NCBI RefSeq assembly: GCF_016629525.1
Contig: NZ_AP024269.1
Coordinates: forward strand, 2,294,001-2,358,000
DNA: 64,000 bases
Direction: 5' to 3'
Source of the DNA: Kaistia sp. 32K
GTDB lineage: Bacteria; Pseudomonadota; Alphaproteobacteria; Rhizobiales; Kaistiaceae
Below the pieces are notes generated by a model that had not been told where the DNA came from, did not search any database, and saw only the letters and a list, made by a program, of their open reading frames with translations. Below are positions 55,271 to 64,000 of this stretch, one piece after another. Each line of letters opens with the position of its first letter. The stretch's first letter is position 1. A program made the translations under genes and the position numbers.

Positions 55271-56607
55271 TGGAAAGATCGGTCATCCTCGTCGACGACG
55301 ACAAATCGCTGCGGCGCGCCACCCGGCAGACGCTGGAGCTCGCCGGCTTCCAGGTCGCGGATTTCGACAGCGCCGCCGACGCCTTGTCCGCCGTCACGCC
55401 TCAGTTGAACGGGGTGATCGTGACGGATGTCCGCATGCCTCAAATCGACGGCCTGCAGCTGTTCGCGCGCCTCCGCGCCATCGACCCCGATCTGCCCGTC
55501 ATTCTCATCACCGGCCATGGCGATATCCCGATGGCGGTACAGGCGATCCAGGACGGCGCCTACGACTTCATCGCCAAGCCATTCGCCACCGAAAGGCTGG
55601 TGCACACGGTGCAGCGCGCGAGCGAGAAGCGGCAGCTGGTGATGGAAAATCGCGCGCTGCGGCAGGCGGCGGAGCAGGCCCGCAGTGACCTGCCGCTGAT
55701 CGGCCAGACGCCGGCGATCGAGAACCTCCGCCGTACCATCCGCAACATCGCCGATACCGATGTCGACGTCCTGATCGCTGGCGAAACCGGCAGCGGCAAG
55801 GAAGTCGTCGCCCAGCTCCTGCACGAGTGGGGGCATCGCAGCCGGGGGAATTTCGTCGCGCTCAACTGCGGCGCCCTGCCGGAATCGGTGATCGAGAGCG
55901 AGCTGTTCGGACACGAGGCCGGCGCCTTTACCGGCGCGCAGAAGAAGCGGATCGGCCGCATCGAGCATGCGAGCGGCGGCACACTGTTTCTCGACGAGAT
56001 CGAGAGCATGCCGGCGGCGACGCAGGTGAAGCTGCTGCGGGTTCTGGAAATGCGGGAGATCACGCCTCTCGGCACCAACGAGGCGCGGCCCGTCAGTCTG
56101 CGCGTCGTCGCGGCGGCCAAGGTCGATCTGGGCGATCCCGCCCAGCGCGGCGAGTTTCGCGAGGACCTCTATTACCGCCTCAACGTCGTCACCCTGACGA
56201 TCCCGCCCTTGCGCGAGCGCCGCGACGATATTCCGCTGCTGTTCTCGCATTTCCTGAGCGCCGCCGCCCGGCGTTTCAATCGCGATGTGCCTGTCGTCGA
56301 TTCCGCCACGCATCGGCATCTCATGCAGCACGACTGGCCGGGCAATGTCCGGGAGCTCGTGCACTTCGCCGATCGCTATGCCCTCGGCGTCGTGCCGGCA
56401 ACCCATTCGGCGCCGGAGCCGGACCTGCACGATCCGCTGCCGAAGCGGCTCGAGCGCTACGAGGCGACGTTGATCCGCGAGACGCTGACCGCCAAGAACG
56501 GCAATGTGCAGGAGACCATCGAGGCCCTCGGCATTCCGCGAAAGACCTTCTACGACAAGATGCAGCGTCACGGCATCAATCGGGCCGAGTTCAAGACGGA
56601 GAGCTAG
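55267..56607 (+). CDS. dctD: Sigma-54-dependent response regulator DctD
   Basis: A 446-residue NtrC-family activator. The receiver has [10 protein letters not shown] and the phospho-Asp in [11 protein letters not shown]; the AAA+ domain has Walker A GETGSGKE, the sigma-54 loop [15 protein letters not shown], Walker [11 protein letters not shown] and the R-finger region; the C-terminus has a Fis-type HTH ([20 protein letters not shown]). Phosphorylated DctD binds upstream of dctA and activates its sigma-54 promoter. ATG overlaps the dctB stop as ATGA. Confidence 0.95.
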   Translation: MMERSVILVDDDKSLRRATRQTLELAGFQVADFDSAADALSAVTPQLNGVIVTDVRMPQIDGLQLFARLRAIDPDLPVILITGHGDIPMAVQAIQDGAYDFIAKPFATERLVHTVQRASEKRQLVMENRALRQAAEQARSDLPLIGQTPAIENLRRTIRNIADTDVDVLIAGETGSGKEVVAQLLHEWGHRSRGNFVALNCGALPESVIESELFGHEAGAFTGAQKKRIGRIEHASGGTLFLDEIESMPAATQVKLLRVLEMREITPLGTNEARPVSLRVVAAAKVDLGDPAQRGEFREDLYYRLNVVTLTIPPLRERRDDIPLLFSHFLSAAARRFNRDVPVVDSATHRHLMQHDWPGNVRELVHFADRYALGVVPATHSAPEPDLHDPLPKRLERYEATLIRETLTAKNGNVQETIEALGIPRKTFYDKMQRHGINRAEFKTES

Positions 56608-56919
56608 GTCCCGCCTTCCCGATCCAACGCGGCCTTCGAGACCGAGCGCCCGGTCCGACAACCCGCGATCGAGCCACGGGGAGACGCGCGCCATCCGCCG
56701 CGCAGCGACCGGAAGGCGTCCGCCGCCGAGGTTCCGCGCATTTGACGCAATTCGGCCATGGTTCGTTAACCGCCCGGAAAGGCGCAGTCGGCTGAATGCG
56801 AACTCATGTCGGATGGGCTCCGCGCGACCGCGCAAAGGCCCGTCCGGAACCCGCTAGGCGTCGGCACCGGTCGAGACCAATCGACAAATACCGCGGTTGC
56901 TGCTATCGGATAAGGCGAG
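56608..56919. other. Intergenic region, no gene seen
   Basis: About 312 bases between dctD and rlpA. It is expected to hold the rlpA promoter; a TTGACG near 56740 is the only passable -35-like hexamer, without a good -10. No RNA or small ORF is supported. Confidence 0.4.
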
Positions 56920-58269
56920 ATGGGGATTTCCAAACTTCAGATTCTGAGCCTTTTGCGCTCGGAAGTGCCGCAGGGCAGGATGATGCTGAAGGCTGCGACC
57001 GCTGTCGCCGCCGCTGCTCTCCTCGCATCCTGCGCCACCGCCCCGTCCAAGCCCGCCAAGCGCAGCAAGGAATATTTCTCCGAGAAGGAATATGGCGTCA
57101 AAGCCAGCCCCCGCGTCGTCAAATATGGCGAAGCGGTACCGCAGGGCGGCGGACGCTATCTGGTCGGCAAGCCCTATACGGTGCGCGGCCGCGTCTACAC
57201 GCCGCGCGAGAATCCGCGCTATACGGCGGTCGGCTACGCGTCCTGGTACGGCTCGGCCTTCCACGGCCGCTACACGGCCAATGGCGAAGTCTACGACATG
57301 GACGGCCTGTCCGCCGCGCATCCGACCATGCCGCTGCCGAGCTATGCCCGCGTCACCAACACGACCAATGGCCGCTCGGTCGTCGTCCGCGTCAACGATC
57401 GCGGCCCCTACCACAGCGACCGCGTCATCGACCTGTCGTCGAAGACTGCCGACGTGCTGGACATGAAGCACCACGGCACGACCAAGGTCAAAGTCGAGTA
57501 TGTCGGCCCCGCCCGCATGGAAGGGCACGACCAGAAGATGCTGATGGCGACCTACAAGGGGCCCGGCAGCAGCATTTCGGGCGGCACGATGCTGGCGCTG
57601 CAGGCGCCGAAGCTTCGCGCGCCGACCGCCAGCCCGACCGTCATGATGGCAGCCCTCGTGCCGCTGCCGCGCTCCCGTCCGGAAGTGTTCTACGGCGGCA
57701 ATGCCTACGATCCGGCGCTGGCCGCCTACGAGGCGCAGCCGCAGCGCCGCGTCGTCGCCGATGCCAACGCGGTCCCGGCCGGCACGAATTACGGCGAGCG
57801 TTCGCTCGGCACGCTCACGGTTTCCCAGCCCGTCGGCTATGCCGATCCGGGCGTCATGCCGGCCTCGTATTCCGGCGACGATTCCTACACGCCGCCCCCG
57901 CGCTCGGCCCGTTCCTCTTATGCCGCCGACGCTCAGACGTCGCCGGCGCAGCGCGCCGTGGCCGAGATGGCATCGGGCCGCAACACGCTTCAGGCAGCAC
58001 TCGACGCAGCCGTCGTCCGGGCCGCTGCCGAGCGCAGCGCCGACGCTCCGGTTGTCCAGCTCGGCGTGTTCTCGAACGGCGCCAACGCGGACGCGCTCGC
58101 GAGCCGCTTCGCCGATCTCGGCCGCGTCACCTCGACCCGCATTTCCGTCGACGGCAAGACGATGCAGTCGGTCCGCCTCGTCGTCACCGATCGGGCTGCA
58201 ACCGGCGAGAGCGCGATCGCGACCGTGCAGGCGGCAGGGCTCACCGGCGCCTATCTGGTCAACCGCTGA
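56920..58269 (+). CDS. rlpA: RlpA-like septal ring lytic transglycosylase lipoprotein
   Basis: A 449-residue lipoprotein. A hydrophobic leader ends in the lipobox LLASC (Cys-38). Residues about 100-195 form the double-psi beta barrel with GYASWYGSAFHGRYTANGE, SYARVTNTTNGRSVVVRVND and RGPYHSDRVIDLS, including the catalytic Asp region. A long Pro/Ala-rich linker leads to a C-terminal SPOR domain (VVQLGVFSNGANADALASRF), which binds denuded septal glycan. RlpA cleaves glycan strands during division. ATG 56920 has AAGGCGAG just upstream. It precedes the dac-tmk-holB-metG run. Confidence 0.9.
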   Translation: MGISKLQILSLLRSEVPQGRMMLKAATAVAAAALLASCATAPSKPAKRSKEYFSEKEYGVKASPRVVKYGEAVPQGGGRYLVGKPYTVRGRVYTPRENPRYTAVGYASWYGSAFHGRYTANGEVYDMDGLSAAHPTMPLPSYARVTNTTNGRSVVVRVNDRGPYHSDRVIDLSSKTADVLDMKHHGTTKVKVEYVGPARMEGHDQKMLMATYKGPGSSISGGTMLALQAPKLRAPTASPTVMMAALVPLPRSRPEVFYGGNAYDPALAAYEAQPQRRVVADANAVPAGTNYGERSLGTLTVSQPVGYADPGVMPASYSGDDSYTPPPRSARSSYAADAQTSPAQRAVAEMASGRNTLQAALDAAVVRAAAERSADAPVVQLGVFSNGANADALASRFADLGRVTSTRISVDGKTMQSVRLVVTDRAATGESAIATVQAAGLTGAYLVNR

Positions 58270-58357
58270 CCATTGATCGCAGGGCATCTCGCCTGTTAAC
58301 CAGAGCAGGGTGGCCCTTGGCCATTCGTGGTTTGGCTATGGCGCCCGGCTGTTTGTC

Positions 58358-59545
58358 ATGATGTCTCGCTGGTTCCCGCTGCGGTTGCTGATCGTGCCGG
58401 CCGTCCTGACGGCCCTCGGTGCGACGGCGGATCTGCGCGCGACCGCCGCCACGGCCTATGAGAGCAAGGCCACCAGCGCGGTCCTGGTCGACGTCGATTC
58501 CGGCACCATCCTTTTCAGCAAGGCCGAGAACGCGCCGTTCCAGCCGGCCGCCATGGCCAAGATGATGACGATGGCCGTCGTGTTCGAGGCCATCCAGTCC
58601 GGCAAGATCAAGCTCGACGACAGTTTTCCGGTGAGCGAGCACGCCTGGCGGACGGGCGGCGCGCCATCCGGCAGCGCCACCATGTTCGCGGCGCTGAAAT
58701 CGTCCATTCCCGTCGCGGACCTTTTGCGCGGCGCCATCGTCCAGGCCGGCAACGACGCCTGCATCATCCTGGCCGAGGGCATCGCCGGATCGGAAGGCGC
58801 CTTCGTCGAGCTGATGAACCGCAAGGCGCGCGAGCTCGGCCTGACGGGATCGCATTTCACCAATGTCTCGGGCCTGCCGGACCCGGCGCAGAAGGTCACG
58901 GCGGAGGATCTGCACAAGATCGCCGAGCACCTGATCCGCACCTATCCCGACCTCTACAAGATCTACGCCGAGCCGGACTTCACCTGGAACAAGATCTACC
59001 AGCGCAACCGCAACCCGCTCCTCTCCGCCGGCATCGGCGTCGACGGCCTGTCGACCGGCTACACCAAGGAATCGGGCTTCGGGCTGACGGCCTCGTCCAT
59101 ACGCGACGATCACCGCATGATCCTCGTCGTCAGCGGCCTCGGGACCGACAAGGAGAGGGCCGACGAAGCGCGAAAACTGTTCGAATGGGGCAATACCGCC
59201 TTCGAGCGGCTGCGCTTCTTCGATCGCGGCGAGGCGGTGGCGCAGGCGCGCGTCTATGGCGGCACGACGCGCGCAGTCGGGCTCGCGACCGAAGAACCGC
59301 TGGATATCCTGCTCCAGCGCGGCAATCGCGAGCGAATCCGGGCCAGAGTGACCTATGAGGGGCCGTTGCTGGCGCCGATCGAGCAGGGCAGGCGGGTCGG
59401 CGTCGTCCGGGTCTGGGTCGGCGACGCGGAAGTTCTGGAGAAGCCCCTCTACACCATGGCAGCGATCGGCAAGGGCACGATGGACCAGCGCGCGCTCGAC
59501 GCGGTCCAGCAATTGCTCATCGGCTGGCTGCCGCAATGGAAATGA
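58358..59545 (+). CDS. DacA/PBP5-like protein lacking catalytic residues (putative pseudoenzyme)
   Basis: A 395-residue secreted member of the D-alanyl-D-alanine carboxypeptidase family (peptidase S11). A signal peptide leads to the S11 domain and a PBP5-type C-terminal domain (RVTYEGPLLAPIEQGRRVG). All three active-site motifs differ: SxxK is AMAK (residues 65-68, nucleophile Ser to Ala), SxN is AGN (130-132) and KTG is STG (232-234). Fold residues around them are well kept (WRTGGAPSGSATMFAALKS, NKIYQRNRNPLLSAGIGVDG). It is thus probably catalytically inactive but conserved in structure. The start is uncertain: GTG 58310 or ATG 58358/58361. Its stop overlaps tmk, forming the first gene of a housekeeping operon. 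Confidence 0.85.
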   Translation: MMSRWFPLRLLIVPAVLTALGATADLRATAATAYESKATSAVLVDVDSGTILFSKAENAPFQPAAMAKMMTMAVVFEAIQSGKIKLDDSFPVSEHAWRTGGAPSGSATMFAALKSSIPVADLLRGAIVQAGNDACIILAEGIAGSEGAFVELMNRKARELGLTGSHFTNVSGLPDPAQKVTAEDLHKIAEHLIRTYPDLYKIYAEPDFTWNKIYQRNRNPLLSAGIGVDGLSTGYTKESGFGLTASSIRDDHRMILVVSGLGTDKERADEARKLFEWGNTAFERLRFFDRGEAVAQARVYGGTTRAVGLATEEPLDILLQRGNRERIRARVTYEGPLLAPIEQGRRVGVVRVWVGDAEVLEKPLYTMAAIGKGTMDQRALDAVQQLLIGWLPQWK

Positions 59546-60198
59546 CGTCGCAATTGCCTGGCCATTTCATCACATTCGAGGGCGGGGAGGGGTCCGGGAA
59601 ATCGACCCAGATCCGCCGCCTCGCGGACCGGCTGCGCGGCCGGGGGCACGACGTCGTCGTGACGCGCGAGCCGGGCGGCACCGATCTCGCCGAGGCGATC
59701 CGCAGCTTCATTCTCTCCGGCGCGGCCGAGCCGCTCGGGCCGGAGGCGGAGACCATGCTGTTCGCGGCGGCGCGGGCCGATCACGTCGAACGCGTCATCC
59801 GGCCGGCTCTCCAGCGCGGCGACTGGGTGCTGTGCGACCGCTTCATCGATTCGACCCGCGCCTATCAGGGCTCGGACGGCGTCGACGCGAGCCTGCTCGA
59901 CAGCCTCGAGAAGATCGCCGTCGGCGAGGCGCGCCCCGACCTGACGCTGATCCTCGATCTGCCCGTCGAGATCGGCCTCGACCGCGCCCAGCGCCGGCGG
60001 AGCGGCGAGGAGGGCCCGGCCGATCGTTTCGAGCGCGAGACCATCGAGCGCCACCAGCGACGGCGCGACCTGTTCCTGGCGATCGCCGCGCGCGAACCCG
60101 AACGCTGCGTCGTCATCGACGCGAACCAGAGTCTGGAACAGGTCGAGGACGCGATCTGGCATTCCGTCCGTCAACGTCTGAACGAAAGCGTGAACTGA
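59536..60198 (+). CDS. tmk: Thymidylate kinase
   Basis: A 220-residue dTMP kinase making dTDP in the cytoplasm. The P-loop is EGGEGSGKST near residue 15, the DRX motif is CDRFIDSTRAYQG, and the lid follows RRRSGEEGPADRFE, an Arg-bearing lid. VVTREPGGTDLAEAIR is the conserved dTMP-binding segment. ATG 59536 lies in the end of the dac-like gene; ATG 59542 (ATGA overlap) is the alternative. holB follows after two bases. Confidence 0.94.
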   Translation: MEMTSQLPGHFITFEGGEGSGKSTQIRRLADRLRGRGHDVVVTREPGGTDLAEAIRSFILSGAAEPLGPEAETMLFAAARADHVERVIRPALQRGDWVLCDRFIDSTRAYQGSDGVDASLLDSLEKIAVGEARPDLTLILDLPVEIGLDRAQRRRSGEEGPADRFERETIERHQRRRDLFLAIAAREPERCVVIDANQSLEQVEDAIWHSVRQRLNESVN

Positions 60199-60200
60199 GC

Positions 60201-61271
60201 ATGGCCGGACCCGACGTCGCCCGCCCCGATGCCATCGAGGGCTGGCCGCTGCCGGAAGAGCAGACCGAGTGGTACGGCGATCCGGCGGTCGAACGGCTGC
60301 TGGTCGAGGCCTATCGCGGCGGCCGCATGCATCATGGCTGGCTGATCGGCGGGCCGCGCGGCATCGGCAAGGCGACGCTCGCCTATCGCTTTGCACGCTT
60401 CGCGCTGACCTATCCCGATCCCGCCACCGCCCCGGACGCCGCGACGCTGGCGGTTCCGGCGACCTCTCCGGCAGCCGCCAAGATCGCGGCGCGATCGCAC
60501 CCGAACATCCTGACGCTCTCGAGGCCCTGGGACGAGCAGGGCAAGCGCTTCAAGGCGAGCCTGACGATCGACGAGATCCGCCGCACGATCCCGTTCTTCG
60601 GCTCGACGGCGGGCGAGGCGGGGTGGCGCATCGCCATCGTCGATTCCGCCGACGACATGAACGCCAACGCGGCCAATGCGCTTCTGAAGATCCTCGAGGA
60701 GCCGCCGCGCCGCTCGCTCTTCCTGGTGATCTCGCACGCGCCGGGTCGCCTGCTGCCGACCATCCGCTCACGCTGCCGCCGCCTCGACCTGGCGCCGCTC
60801 GCAACCTCCTCGATCGAGGGCGCGCTGGCGACGCATGACGATGGCCCCGCCGATATCAGGCATTTCGCGGCCGAGGCCGGGCAGGGGAGCCTGCGCAAGG
60901 CAATCGGCTTCCTCGACGAGGACGCCGCCGCCATCAGCCGCGCCTTCGCCCGGGTGGTGGCGCGCTTTCCCCACCTCGACGGGCAGGCGGCGCATGCGCT
61001 CGGCGACCTCGTCGCCCAGCGCGGCGCCGACGAAGCCTTCGCCAATTTCACCGATCTCGTCTTCGCCTGGCTGAGCCGCCGCGCCCGCGGCCAGGCCGAG
61101 CCGGACGGCTCGCCGATACCCCAAAGCGTTGCGGCCACCCCACTTGCGACTTGGGCGGAGGTATGGGAAAAGCTCCGACAGTCTTCGGCGGATGTCGAGG
61201 CGCTCAATCTCGACCGCAAACAGTTTGTGCTCACGACCATGAACATTCTCGCGCGCGCGACCCGAATGTGA
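60201..61271 (+). CDS. holB: DNA polymerase III subunit delta'
   Basis: A 356-residue clamp-loader subunit. [19 protein letters not shown] is the P-loop-like motif, [23 protein letters not shown] the Walker-B/sensor segment typical of DnaX/HolB proteins, and [12 protein letters not shown] the SRC motif. It helps load the beta clamp. ATG 60201 starts two bases after tmk; the open frame beginning at 59355 is a shadow of dac and tmk. No Cys4 zinc site is seen, as is usual in alphaproteobacteria. Confidence 0.92.
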   Translation: MAGPDVARPDAIEGWPLPEEQTEWYGDPAVERLLVEAYRGGRMHHGWLIGGPRGIGKATLAYRFARFALTYPDPATAPDAATLAVPATSPAAAKIAARSHPNILTLSRPWDEQGKRFKASLTIDEIRRTIPFFGSTAGEAGWRIAIVDSADDMNANAANALLKILEEPPRRSLFLVISHAPGRLLPTIRSRCRRLDLAPLATSSIEGALATHDDGPADIRHFAAEAGQGSLRKAIGFLDEDAAAISRAFARVVARFPHLDGQAAHALGDLVAQRGADEAFANFTDLVFAWLSRRARGQAEPDGSPIPQSVAATPLATWAEVWEKLRQSSADVEALNLDRKQFVLTTMNILARATRM

Positions 61272-61283
61272 AGCTGTCAGGCG

Positions 61284-61301
61284 ACCGGCGAATTCGCCGG
61301 T
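61284..61301. repeat. 18-bp perfect palindrome between holB and metG
   Basis: ACCGGCGAATTCGCCGGT is fully self-complementary and lies 12 bases past the holB stop and 40 bases before the metG start. It may form a weak terminator or attenuating hairpin; no T-run follows. Confidence 0.45.
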
Positions 61302-61341
61302 TATGAGACTTTGGTCGGGTTCAACGAAAAGCGAGACAGCG

Positions 61342-62904
61342 GTGACAGCGCCGAAATTCTACATCACGACAGCCATTTCCTATCCGAACGGCGTGCCGCA
61401 TATCGGCCATGCCTACGAGATGCTGGCGACCGATACGCTGGCGCGCTTCAAGCGCCTCGACGGCTTTGACGTCTTCTTCCTGACGGGTACGGACGAGCAC
61501 GGCATCAAGATGGTGCAGACGGCCGGGCGCGAGGGCATCACGCCGCGCGAGCTCGCCGATCGCAACGTGCCGCGCTTCCAGGCGATGGCCGAGGCGCTGA
61601 ACTGCTCGCAGGACGACTTCATCCGCACGACGGAGCCGCGCCACTACGAGGCGTCGCAGGAAATCTGGGGCCGGATGGAAGCCAATGGCGACATCTACAA
61701 GGATGCCTATGCCGGCTGGTACTCGGTTCGCGACGAGGCGTACTACGCCGAGTCCGAGACGGAAGTCCGCGCCGACGGCGTGCGCTACGGACCGCAGGGA
61801 ACGCCGGTCGACTGGGTCGAGGAGGAGAGCTACTTCTTCCGCCTTTCCGCCTATGAGGACCGCCTGCTCGCCCACTACGAAGGCAATCGAGACTTCATCG
61901 GCCCGGACGAGCGCCGCAACGAGGTGGTCAGCTTCGTCAAAGGCGGGCTGAAGGACCTCTCTATCTCGCGCACGACCTTCGACTGGGGCATCCCGGTTCC
62001 GGGCGATCCGAAGCATGTGATGTATGTCTGGGTCGACGCGCTGACCAACTACATCACCGGCGTCGGCTTCCCCGATACGCAGAGCGAGAGCTTCCAGCGC
62101 TACTGGCCGGCCGACGTCCACGTCATCGGCAAGGACATCGTCCGCTTCCATTCGGTCTACTGGCCGGCCTTCCTGCTTTCCGCCGGCCTGCCGCTGCCGA
62201 AGCGCGTCTTCGCGCATGGCTTCCTGTTCAACCGCGGCGAGAAGATGTCGAAGTCGCTCGGCAACGTCATCGATCCGTTCTCGCTCATCGAGCATTACGG
62301 CGTCGATCCCGTGCGCTTCTTCTTCCTGCGCGAGGTCCCCTTCGGCCAGGACGGCAATTACAGCCACGAGGCGATCATCAACCGGATCAATGCCGATCTC
62401 GCCAATGATCTCGGCAATCTGGCGCAGCGTTCGCTGTCGATGATCGGCAAGAACCTCGACGGCGTCGTGCCGCAGCCGGGTCCGCTGACGCCGGCCGACG
62501 AAGAGATCCTCGCGGCTGTCGACGGGCTGCTGCCGACCTGCCGTGTCGCCATGGATGTCCAGCAGATCCACCAGGCGCTCAACGCGATCTGGGGCGTCGT
62601 TGCTGAGGCGAACCGCTATTTCGCCAACCAGGCGCCGTGGCAGCTGCGCAAGACCGATCCCGACCGCGCCGCGACCGTGCTCTACGTCACGGCCGAGGTG
62701 ATCCGCCAGATCGCCATCCTCTCGCAGCCGGTGATGCCGGGCTCGGCCGCCAAGCTGCTTGATCTGCTCGCGATCCCGGAGGCTGCCCGCAGCTTCGCCT
62801 CGCTCGGCCCTGCCGGCCGCCTGGCTCCCGGTTCGACCCTGCCGGCGCCCGCCGGCGTGTTCCCGCGCTATGTCGAGCGGGAAGAGGGCGCCGAAAACGC
62901 CTGA
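61342..62904 (+). CDS. metG: Methionyl-tRNA synthetase
   Basis: A 520-residue class I aminoacyl-tRNA synthetase that charges tRNA-Met. The HIGH motif appears in [19 protein letters not shown] in [11 protein letters not shown], and [12 protein letters not shown] and [14 protein letters not shown] are conserved. It ends after the anticodon-binding helical domain, without a C-terminal dimerisation/EMAP domain, as in the short alphaproteobacterial form. The start is a GTG at 61342, six bases after GAGA; ATG 61303 has no ribosome-binding site and falls right after the palindrome. Confidence 0.94.
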   Translation: MTAPKFYITTAISYPNGVPHIGHAYEMLATDTLARFKRLDGFDVFFLTGTDEHGIKMVQTAGREGITPRELADRNVPRFQAMAEALNCSQDDFIRTTEPRHYEASQEIWGRMEANGDIYKDAYAGWYSVRDEAYYAESETEVRADGVRYGPQGTPVDWVEEESYFFRLSAYEDRLLAHYEGNRDFIGPDERRNEVVSFVKGGLKDLSISRTTFDWGIPVPGDPKHVMYVWVDALTNYITGVGFPDTQSESFQRYWPADVHVIGKDIVRFHSVYWPAFLLSAGLPLPKRVFAHGFLFNRGEKMSKSLGNVIDPFSLIEHYGVDPVRFFFLREVPFGQDGNYSHEAIINRINADLANDLGNLAQRSLSMIGKNLDGVVPQPGPLTPADEEILAAVDGLLPTCRVAMDVQQIHQALNAIWGVVAEANRYFANQAPWQLRKTDPDRAATVLYVTAEVIRQIAILSQPVMPGSAAKLLDLLAIPEAARSFASLGPAGRLAPGSTLPAPAGVFPRYVEREEGAENA

Positions 62905-62969
62905 GAACAGCGCGGGCCGATATCCGCGATGTCGGCCCGGATTCTCTCTTTCTCCAAAACACGCTCTAC

Positions 62970-63078
62970 CGTCACCCCGGCGAAGGCCGGGGCCCATGAA
63001 CACCGGCCGGGAAAGCTTGGGCCTTGCCTTCTGGCCGGGGTCCGGCGCGTCTGGATCCCGGCCTTCGCCGGGATGACG
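62970..63078. repeat. Palindromic intergenic repeat element
   Basis: A 109-base element with long imperfect inverted ends (CGTCACCCCGGCGAAGGCCG... and ...CGGCCTTCGCCGGGATGACG). Each end is itself a hairpin (CCCGGC-GAAG-GCCGGG type). Such CGTCATCCCGGCGAAGGCCGGG ends are common dispersed repeats in alphaproteobacterial genomes. It follows metG and precedes the convergent GT90 gene, so it may also end transcription. Confidence 0.8.
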
Positions 63079-63189
63079 ACGGAGGATGGCACGGCCGGAG
63101 CCGCTCATCCTCGGACCACCTCAGCACGATGAGAGTGGTGTCTTGCAAAAGACCCATGCCGGCGAGGGGAGGGGCAGGGGTGAAATCCC

Positions 63190-64000
63190 CTAGCCCGGCC
63201 CCAGCCGCTCGTTGATCCGCTGCACGACGGCGACGGTTTCGGATTCGCGCGTCCGGCGCAGGGCGAATTCCTGGCCGGCCGCCGCGATCTCGCGGCAGGC
63301 CTGGTCGTGCGCGCGGCACCATTCGACCTTTTCGATGACATCCGACAGGTCGGCCGCCACCGGCACATAATGCGTCCAGGGCACGAACTCGTCGTAGAAC
63401 CACTGCCGGAAGCCGCCCGGCGAGGCGACCTTCAGCACGCAGCATCCCAAAAGCAGCCGCGTATAGAGATTGCCCCAGCTGGTGCTGGAGCCGTCGATGT
63501 CGATGGCGAACTTGACGTCGATCCAGCGCGACGGCGGCAGATGGTTGCCGAGGATGCCATGCGCCTCCATCGCCTCCCGCGTCGCCTGATGCGCCCGGTC
63601 GCGCTCCGGCACGATCAGCCGCACGTCGACGTCGTCGAGCCCGCGCAGCGCCAGGCAGAGCCGGACCCGCTGCTTCAGGTTCGGATCGTCGATGTCCATC
63701 TGCTCGGTGGTGGTGTGGCCGTGGCCCGAAATGTCGCCGCGCCAGAGCAGCGTATCCTTCCGCGCGGACCATTGGCCAGGGCGGTTCTCCGCCAGCGTAC
63801 GGTAGGGCTCATAGTATTCGGGCACCATGAAACCCGGATCGGGCACGAGAATCGACTGCAGCTCGTTGCTCGAATAGGCGAGCTCGTTCGGAATGTTTTC
63901 GCCGTCATCCGAGACGTTGGCGACCGCCGAGGTCACGTCGGCCGCCGTCCGGCTCATGATCCGGACGAAGGGCGGCAGGCGCCGCCACATCATCTCGAAC
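63190..64000 (-). CDS. GT90/CAP10-like glycosyltransferase (5' end outside window)
   Basis: At least 267 residues of a gene that starts beyond the right edge; the frame is open to the last base. KDTLLWRGDISGHG, the SSTSWGNLYTRLLLGCCVLK block, GGFRQWFYDEFVPWTHYVPV and DLSDVIEKVEWCRAHDQACR match the glycosyltransferase family 90 (CAP10/LpsA-like) domain, members of which add xylose, glucose or related sugars to glycans or lipopolysaccharide. The whole catalytic C-terminal half is present. It is convergent with metG and separated from it by the palindromic repeat. Substrate unknown. Confidence 0.85.
   Translation of the reverse strand, partial: FEMMWRRLPPFVRIMSRTAADVTSAVANVSDDGENIPNELAYSSNELQSILVPDPGFMVPEYYEPYRTLAENRPGQWSARKDTLLWRGDISGHGHTTTEQMDIDDPNLKQRVRLCLALRGLDDVDVRLIVPERDRAHQATREAMEAHGILGNHLPPSRWIDVKFAIDIDGSSTSWGNLYTRLLLGCCVLKVASPGGFRQWFYDEFVPWTHYVPVAADLSDVIEKVEWCRAHDQACREIAAAGQEFALRRTRESETVAVVQRINERLGPG

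Noticed and set aside
56881..56909. TCGACA-N17-TATCGG as the rlpA promoter
   Set aside because: The transcript would start about four bases before the ATG and lose the AAGGCGAG ribosome-binding site, so this is improbable.
62970..63078. Start of a CRISPR array
   Set aside because: Only one inverted pair is present, with no series of direct repeats and spacers and no cas genes.

Overview
The window is GC-rich, gene-dense DNA from an alphaproteobacterium, most likely of the order Hyphomicrobiales (Rhizobiales). The signs are a dctA / dctB-dctD divergon with a sigma-54 promoter, an rlpA-dac-tmk-holB-metG housekeeping run, fused pabB-pabC, a kdp operon with linked kdpDE, and many ATGA/GTGA start-stop overlaps. 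No genus can be fixed by reading alone. There is no insertion sequence, phage gene, CRISPR array or rRNA. One tRNA gene (Ser, anticodon TGA) is present.

Layout. (1) 1-16.1 kb is a surface-polysaccharide locus: three GT4 glycosyltransferases (one cut by the left edge), one GT2, a Wzy-like polymerase, a Wzx-like flippase, a WecA-like initiating transferase, gmd-fcl for GDP-L-fucose, and a sugar-modification set (RfbF-like nucleotidyltransferase, zinc-finger methyltransferase, PIG-L deacetylase, NAD-dependent epimerase, DUF4910 peptidase-like protein). (2) 16.4-18.8 kb: a tautomerase, a secreted choloylglycine-hydrolase-family enzyme and an outer-membrane barrel. (3) 19.0-26.6 kb: a polyamine-type ABC importer with an amidohydrolase and a DUF4432 protein, divergent from an IclR regulator. 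(4) 26.7-33.4 kb: a small unknown protein, an AI-2E family transporter, a Cu(I) P-type ATPase under a MerR/CueR-type promoter, an ATC-hydrolase-family protein and fused PabBC. (5) 33.5-41.9 kb: the kdp potassium operon, read right to left as small ORF, kdpF, kdpA, small ORF, kdpB, kdpC, kdpD, kdpE. (6) 42.1-51.2 kb: a TPR-containing putative regulator, a PPK2 kinase convergent with a SulP transporter, small unknown proteins, a serine hydrolase with a divergent TetR, and a MarR gene convergent with an ester-cyclase-like gene. (7) 51.4-56.6 kb: tRNA-Ser and the dct C4-dicarboxylate system. (8) 56.9-62.9 kb: rlpA, a dac-like gene, tmk, holB and metG, followed by a palindromic repeat. A GT90-family gene is cut by the right edge.

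Most notable. The DacA/PBP5-like protein has changed residues in all three penicillin-binding signature motifs (SxxK to AMAK, SxN to AGN, KTG to STG), so it is probably a pseudoenzyme. Two very small membrane-protein ORFs of 27 and 55 codons sit in the kdp operon beside a 29-codon kdpF. The 55-codon ORF, between kdpA and kdpB, has a strong ribosome-binding site. The dctA control region can be read almost completely: a perfect -24/-12 element plus two tandem dyads. A 16-bp near-identical motif occurs upstream of two unlinked loci, one of them the gene for the TPR-containing putative regulator.
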